Origin: Zoogloeaceae bacterium
Lineage (GTDB): Bacteria; Pseudomonadota; Gammaproteobacteria; Burkholderiales; Rhodocyclaceae
Assembly: GCA_024235595.1 (NCBI GenBank)
Contig: JACKMC010000001.1
Span: 248,001-312,000 of the forward strand
Reading direction: 5' to 3'
DNA: 64,000 nucleotides
Part shown: positions 61,687-64,000 of the stretch, piece by piece
How the letters are laid out: every line of letters begins with the position of its first letter
Position numbering within the stretch: position 1 is the first letter of the stretch
Translations under genes and position numbers: made by a program
Notes under the pieces: model-generated
What the model was told of the DNA's origin: nothing
Database searches by the model: none
What the model saw: the letters and a program-made list of their open reading frames with translations, nothing else

Positions 61687-62643
61687 TCAGCCCCTCACCA
61701 TCGACATGATCTGGGCCGCATCGAGGGTCGTGGCCTTCTGTTGCATTTCGGAGATGTAGCGCGACTGCATCTGCTTTGCCGGGCCGAGCATCTCCTGGAA
61801 GCTTTGCTTGAGCAGGCTGCTGCTCATCTGCCGGCCTCCGGCGTAGTAGCGCCTCGCGACCTGTCCGAGGGCATAGGTGGTGGCGAAGGAGAAGGCCACG
61901 CCGGTTGCGGTGCGGCCGACTCTTCCGGCCATCTTGCCGGCGGCCTTGCCGAACAGTCCGCCGAGCAGCTTGCGCCCGAACTGCTCGAGGTATTGCGAGG
62001 TCAGGCCCACGCCCAGGGTCGCGAGCAGTTCGCGGATATGGCCCTGGTCGAGTTCGGCGCCGTAGCTGGTGCCGATCCGATAGACCATCTTCATCTGCAG
62101 CGGGATGATGGCCATCGAGGCCCAGGACTGGGGCAGCAGTTCGAGGGCGCCGTTGAGGATTGCGTAGTTGAGGATGCTGCGGTCGAGCCCGGCCTCGTCG
62201 ACGGTCGGTCCGGAGGGCGTTGGCGGGTTTGGCGCGGCCGCGGGAGCGGGGGCTGCCGCGTCGAGCAGCCCGGCCATCTCCTCGGCCTGCTGCACCACCG
62301 GCTCGGTGGCGGCGCGGTCGAGTTGCAGCGCCGCGGCGAGGCGCGCGAGATAGGTCTTTTCGTCATCCTTGAGGTGTCCGTCGGCGTCGCAGATGCCGAC
62401 CGCCATTTCATAGGCGAGCTGGCGATGCTCGGGCGCCGTGAGTGCGGCGGCGGCGTCGTCGAGCGAAACCTGCTTGAGCAGGACCCGCTGGTAGAGCGCC
62501 TGCAGGTCGGGCGTGCCGGATTCGTCGCCGAGGGAATCGGCGAGGCGGCGGATCTGCTCACGCTCTCGCGCGTCGTTGGCGCCGTCGGCAAAGGCAGCGA
62601 GCAAGGCGATGGAGAGGATGGCGTGCTGTTGTTCGGGAGTCAT
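61687..62643 (-). CDS. TerB-like/DUF697-type protein
   Basis: 318 residues. Residues 1-130 resemble a TerB (tellurite-resistance type) helical domain ('LSIALLAAFADGANDARERE', 'AVGICDADGHLKDDEKTYLA'). A Pro/Ala linker (about 128-150) leads to a C-terminal region like DUF697/YcjF ('SWASMAIIPLQMKMVYRIGT', 'LGVGLTSQYLEQFGRKLLGG', 'FSFATTYALGQVARRYYAGG') that inserts or packs at membranes. Function unknown; such proteins associate with stress-response or membrane remodelling systems. ATG 62643 begins MTPEQQHAIL, with GAAAGAAG before it. Confidence 0.85.
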   Translation of the reverse strand: MTPEQQHAILSIALLAAFADGANDAREREQIRRLADSLGDESGTPDLQALYQRVLLKQVSLDDAAAALTAPEHRQLAYEMAVGICDADGHLKDDEKTYLARLAAALQLDRAATEPVVQQAEEMAGLLDAAAPAPAAAPNPPTPSGPTVDEAGLDRSILNYAILNGALELLPQSWASMAIIPLQMKMVYRIGTSYGAELDQGHIRELLATLGVGLTSQYLEQFGRKLLGGLFGKAAGKMAGRVGRTATGVAFSFATTYALGQVARRYYAGGRQMSSSLLKQSFQEMLGPAKQMQSRYISEMQQKATTLDAAQIMSMVRG

Positions 62644-63021
62644 CTTCTTTCCTGGTCCAGATATGGGATTGCAGGGCTTTCGAGTTCGCGAGCCCGCAAA
62701 CGGTTCATGCGTATTGTGCGCCGGCCTGCTGAACCGGTGATGAACGGCCGTGCGTTCGGTCGCCCCAGGCGAATCGTTGCTGTTCGAGCAGATCCATCGC
62801 TCCTGCCGGCGGGCGCTGGATCCATCCTGAGCGCCGCTCGCGGCAGCGAAACGGCTTGCGCGCTGCCATCCGTCAACTACGCTTGATGTAGCCGTGGGAG
62901 GACGGGGCCGAGGCGCCGCGCAGGCTCGTGAAGCCTCTCGCTCCCATGCTCTCGCACGATGCCTTCGCAAGGTCCCGCGGCGGATCCGGAGGCGCGGGAT
63001 TCTCATGTCTCGTGGCGTTCT

Positions 63022-63036
63022 TGCTGCGTCGCAACA
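63022..63036 (+). promoter_or_regulatory. Phasin operator box, upstream copy
   Basis: TGCTGC-GTC-GCAACA, directly upstream of the -35 hexamer of phasin 2. With the copy at 63079 it brackets the promoter, the layout described for PhaR at phaP of Cupriavidus necator (family knowledge). Confidence 0.65.
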
Positions 63037-63042
63037 AAAACC

Positions 63043-63070
63043 TTGACAAGCGCGTTTCGTTCCGTATAAT
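63043..63070 (+). promoter_or_regulatory. Consensus sigma-70 promoter of phasin 2
   Basis: TTGACA (63043-63048) and TATAAT (63065-63070), both perfect matches to consensus, 16 bases apart. The -10 lies about 90 bases before the phasin ATG. Confidence 0.9.
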
Positions 63071-63078
63071 CCGTTCCA

Positions 63079-63093
63079 TGCTGCACTGCAACA
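63079..63093 (+). promoter_or_regulatory. Phasin operator box, overlapping the start of transcription
   Basis: TGCTGC-ACT-GCAACA, beginning 9 bases after the -10 hexamer and so covering the likely transcription start. Bound repressor here would block a very strong promoter. Confidence 0.65.
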
Positions 63094-63161
63094 TAAGGAC
63101 GCAAGGAAGTGACGCCCGGTGTTGAGTGCCTGAATTCGTAACCACATCAAGGAAAGAGACC

Positions 63162-63710
63162 ATGACCAAATTTGCCGCCCCCGAGCAGCTCGTTGCCGCC
63201 AGCAAGGCCAACATCGAAACCATGCTGAACCAGGCCAACGCCGCCTTCGCCAAGGCCGAGCGCCTGACCGCCCTGAACCTCAACACCGCCCGTTCGGTGC
63301 TGGAAGACGGTGTCGCCAACACCAAGGCCGTGCTGGCCGTCAAGGATCCGCAGGAGCTGGTCAAGCTGCAGGCTTCGCTGACCCAGCCGCTCGTCGAGAA
63401 GGCCGTTGCCTACGCTCGCAGCGTGTATGAAATCGCCTCCGAAGGCCAGGAAGAGTTCAGCAAGGTCTTCGAGACCCAGCTGGCCGAGCTGAACAAGTTC
63501 TTCGTGACCTCGCTCGACCAGGCTGCCAAGTCTGCTCCGGCCGGTTCCGAGCCGATGTTCGCCGCTGCCAAGCAGGCCATCGCGACCGCCAACAACGCCT
63601 ACGACAGCATGACCAAGGCTGCCAAGCAGGTCTCCGAGCTGGCCGAAGCCAATGTTGCAGCCGCAACCAAGGCTCCCGCCAAGGCGACCCGCGCCCGCAA
63701 GGCCAGCTAA
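63162..63710 (+). CDS. Phasin family protein (PHA granule-associated), paralogue 2
   Basis: 182 residues, helical, Ala/Lys-rich, no Cys, no signal. 'EQLVAASKANIETMLNQANA', 'TALNLNTARSVLEDGVANTK', 'DPQELVKLQASLTQPLVEKA' and 'AKSAPAGSEPMFAAAKQAI' match phasin_2. The C-terminus 'KAPAKATRARKAS' is basic, as in other phasins. AAGGAAAGAG precedes ATG 63162. A strong promoter with two repressor-like boxes and tandem terminators indicate a highly expressed, tightly controlled single gene. It shares the segment order and the box with phasin 1 (438-1019). Confidence 0.95.
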   Translation: MTKFAAPEQLVAASKANIETMLNQANAAFAKAERLTALNLNTARSVLEDGVANTKAVLAVKDPQELVKLQASLTQPLVEKAVAYARSVYEIASEGQEEFSKVFETQLAELNKFFVTSLDQAAKSAPAGSEPMFAAAKQAIATANNAYDSMTKAAKQVSELAEANVAAATKAPAKATRARKAS

Positions 63711-63725
63711 GTCGATTGCGAAATG

Positions 63726-63747
63726 CCGGGCAGATTCGTCTGCCCGG
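63726..63747 (+). terminator. First hairpin after phasin 2
   Basis: CCGGGCAGA-TTCG-TCTGCCCGG, perfect 9-base stem with a stable UUCG-type tetraloop, 16 bases past the stop. No T tract; probably an mRNA-protecting hairpin before the terminator that follows. Confidence 0.7.
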
Positions 63748-63752
63748 ACTCG

Positions 63753-63795
63753 AATGCCGCACGGTATGTAGCCGCGCGGCATTTTGCTGATTTTT
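63753..63795 (+). terminator. Intrinsic terminator after phasin 2
   Basis: AATGCCGC / GCGGCATT stem followed by T-rich sequence (TTGCTGATTTTT). Confidence 0.75.
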
Positions 63796-63979
63796 CTACT
63801 GCGGTGAAGCGTTCCCCGAAGGGGCGCTGTTTCATGGACCCAAGCACCGCAGGGTCGATTGCCCCCGATGTCGCGGCAATCGATTCGAGACCTGCCACCC
63901 GGCGGAACGATCGTGACGGCGCCACTGCTCCCGGCAGCGCGCGTTGGCCGATCGCTCCGGGTCGAGCAAGGAGGAACAC

Positions 63980-64000
63980 ATGAAACAGGTTAATCACGCT
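63980..64000 (+). CDS. Start of next gene (partial, truncated by window end)
   Basis: An ATG at 63980 directly after a strong AAGGAGG ribosome site opens a frame MKQVNHA that runs off the window. Only seven codons are visible, so no product can be named. The excellent ribosome site argues that it is real. Confidence 0.6.

Larger units (their letters stand above)
62644..63161. other. Intergenic region containing the phasin 2 promoter
   Basis: About 520 bases. The right half carries a consensus sigma-70 promoter flanked by operator-like boxes (62.99-63.10 kb, see entries). The left half (62644-63000) shows no gene on either strand. Confidence 0.6.

Overview
This is a GC-rich chromosomal window from a betaproteobacterium, most likely of the Zoogloeaceae/Rhodocyclales type (Thauera, Azoarcus, Aromatoleum). 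I infer this from the combination of phasins (polyhydroxyalkanoate granule proteins), a membrane-bound periplasmic formate dehydrogenase, NtrC-type control and the general style of the proteins; nothing here fixes the species. No rRNA, tRNA or CRISPR array was found.

Layout. 1-1.0 kb: end of a DUF2760 gene and a phasin gene, both on the minus strand. 1.4-9.5 kb (minus): an eight-gene formate dehydrogenase operon (Fe-S protein, TorD-type chaperone, small Tat protein, catalytic alpha subunit with Cys in place of selenocysteine, Fe-S beta subunit, lipoprotein, cytochrome b gamma subunit, small exported protein), preceded by a sigma-54 type promoter and an inverted-repeat enhancer-like site. 9.7-13.1 kb (minus): a Cache/HAMP sensor kinase and an NtrC-class regulator, the obvious candidates to drive that promoter. 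13.9-17.7 kb (plus): a TetR regulator and three electrophile/aldehyde-detoxification enzymes, with the same NemR-like operator in front of the regulator and in front of the enzymes. 18.4-22.5 kb (plus): omega-aminotransferase, a frameshifted (methyl)malonate-semialdehyde dehydrogenase and a carbamoylase-family hydrolase, facing a 22.6-29.6 kb minus-strand operon of an amidase and a five-part peptide/opine-type ABC importer, with a divergent LysR gene. Together these look like uptake and breakdown of an amide or ureido compound to a beta-amino acid such as beta-alanine.

31-43 kb is a mosaic of modules separated by mobile DNA: an intact IS630-family element, a cupredoxin + FTR1 iron-uptake pair, a CPA1 antiporter with a cyclic-nucleotide-binding domain, a lipoprotein binding protein paired with a hybrid histidine kinase, and decayed REP-associated (RAYT) transposase remnants. 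43-54 kb holds single genes and short operons: DUF488, a ferritin-like/VIT iron exporter divergent from a ferric-reductase-type flavohaem protein, two glutathione transferases, a response regulator-CheC-histidine kinase operon, a KTSC protein, a secreted Cache protein beside an acetate permease, and periplasmic MsrA. 54-58 kb (plus): Old Yellow Enzyme family protein, MFS exporter and YgjP-type metallopeptidase. 58.4-62.6 kb (minus): DbpA-like RNA helicase, a small winged-helix-like protein, an orphan ParA-type ATPase and a TerB/DUF697-type protein. 63.1-63.7 kb: a second phasin with a consensus sigma-70 promoter bracketed by two operator-like boxes; the same box lies before the first phasin. 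The window ends at the start of one more gene.

Three gene-free stretches (13.2-13.9, 17.7-18.3, 58.0-58.4 kb) are filled with palindromic intergenic repeats.
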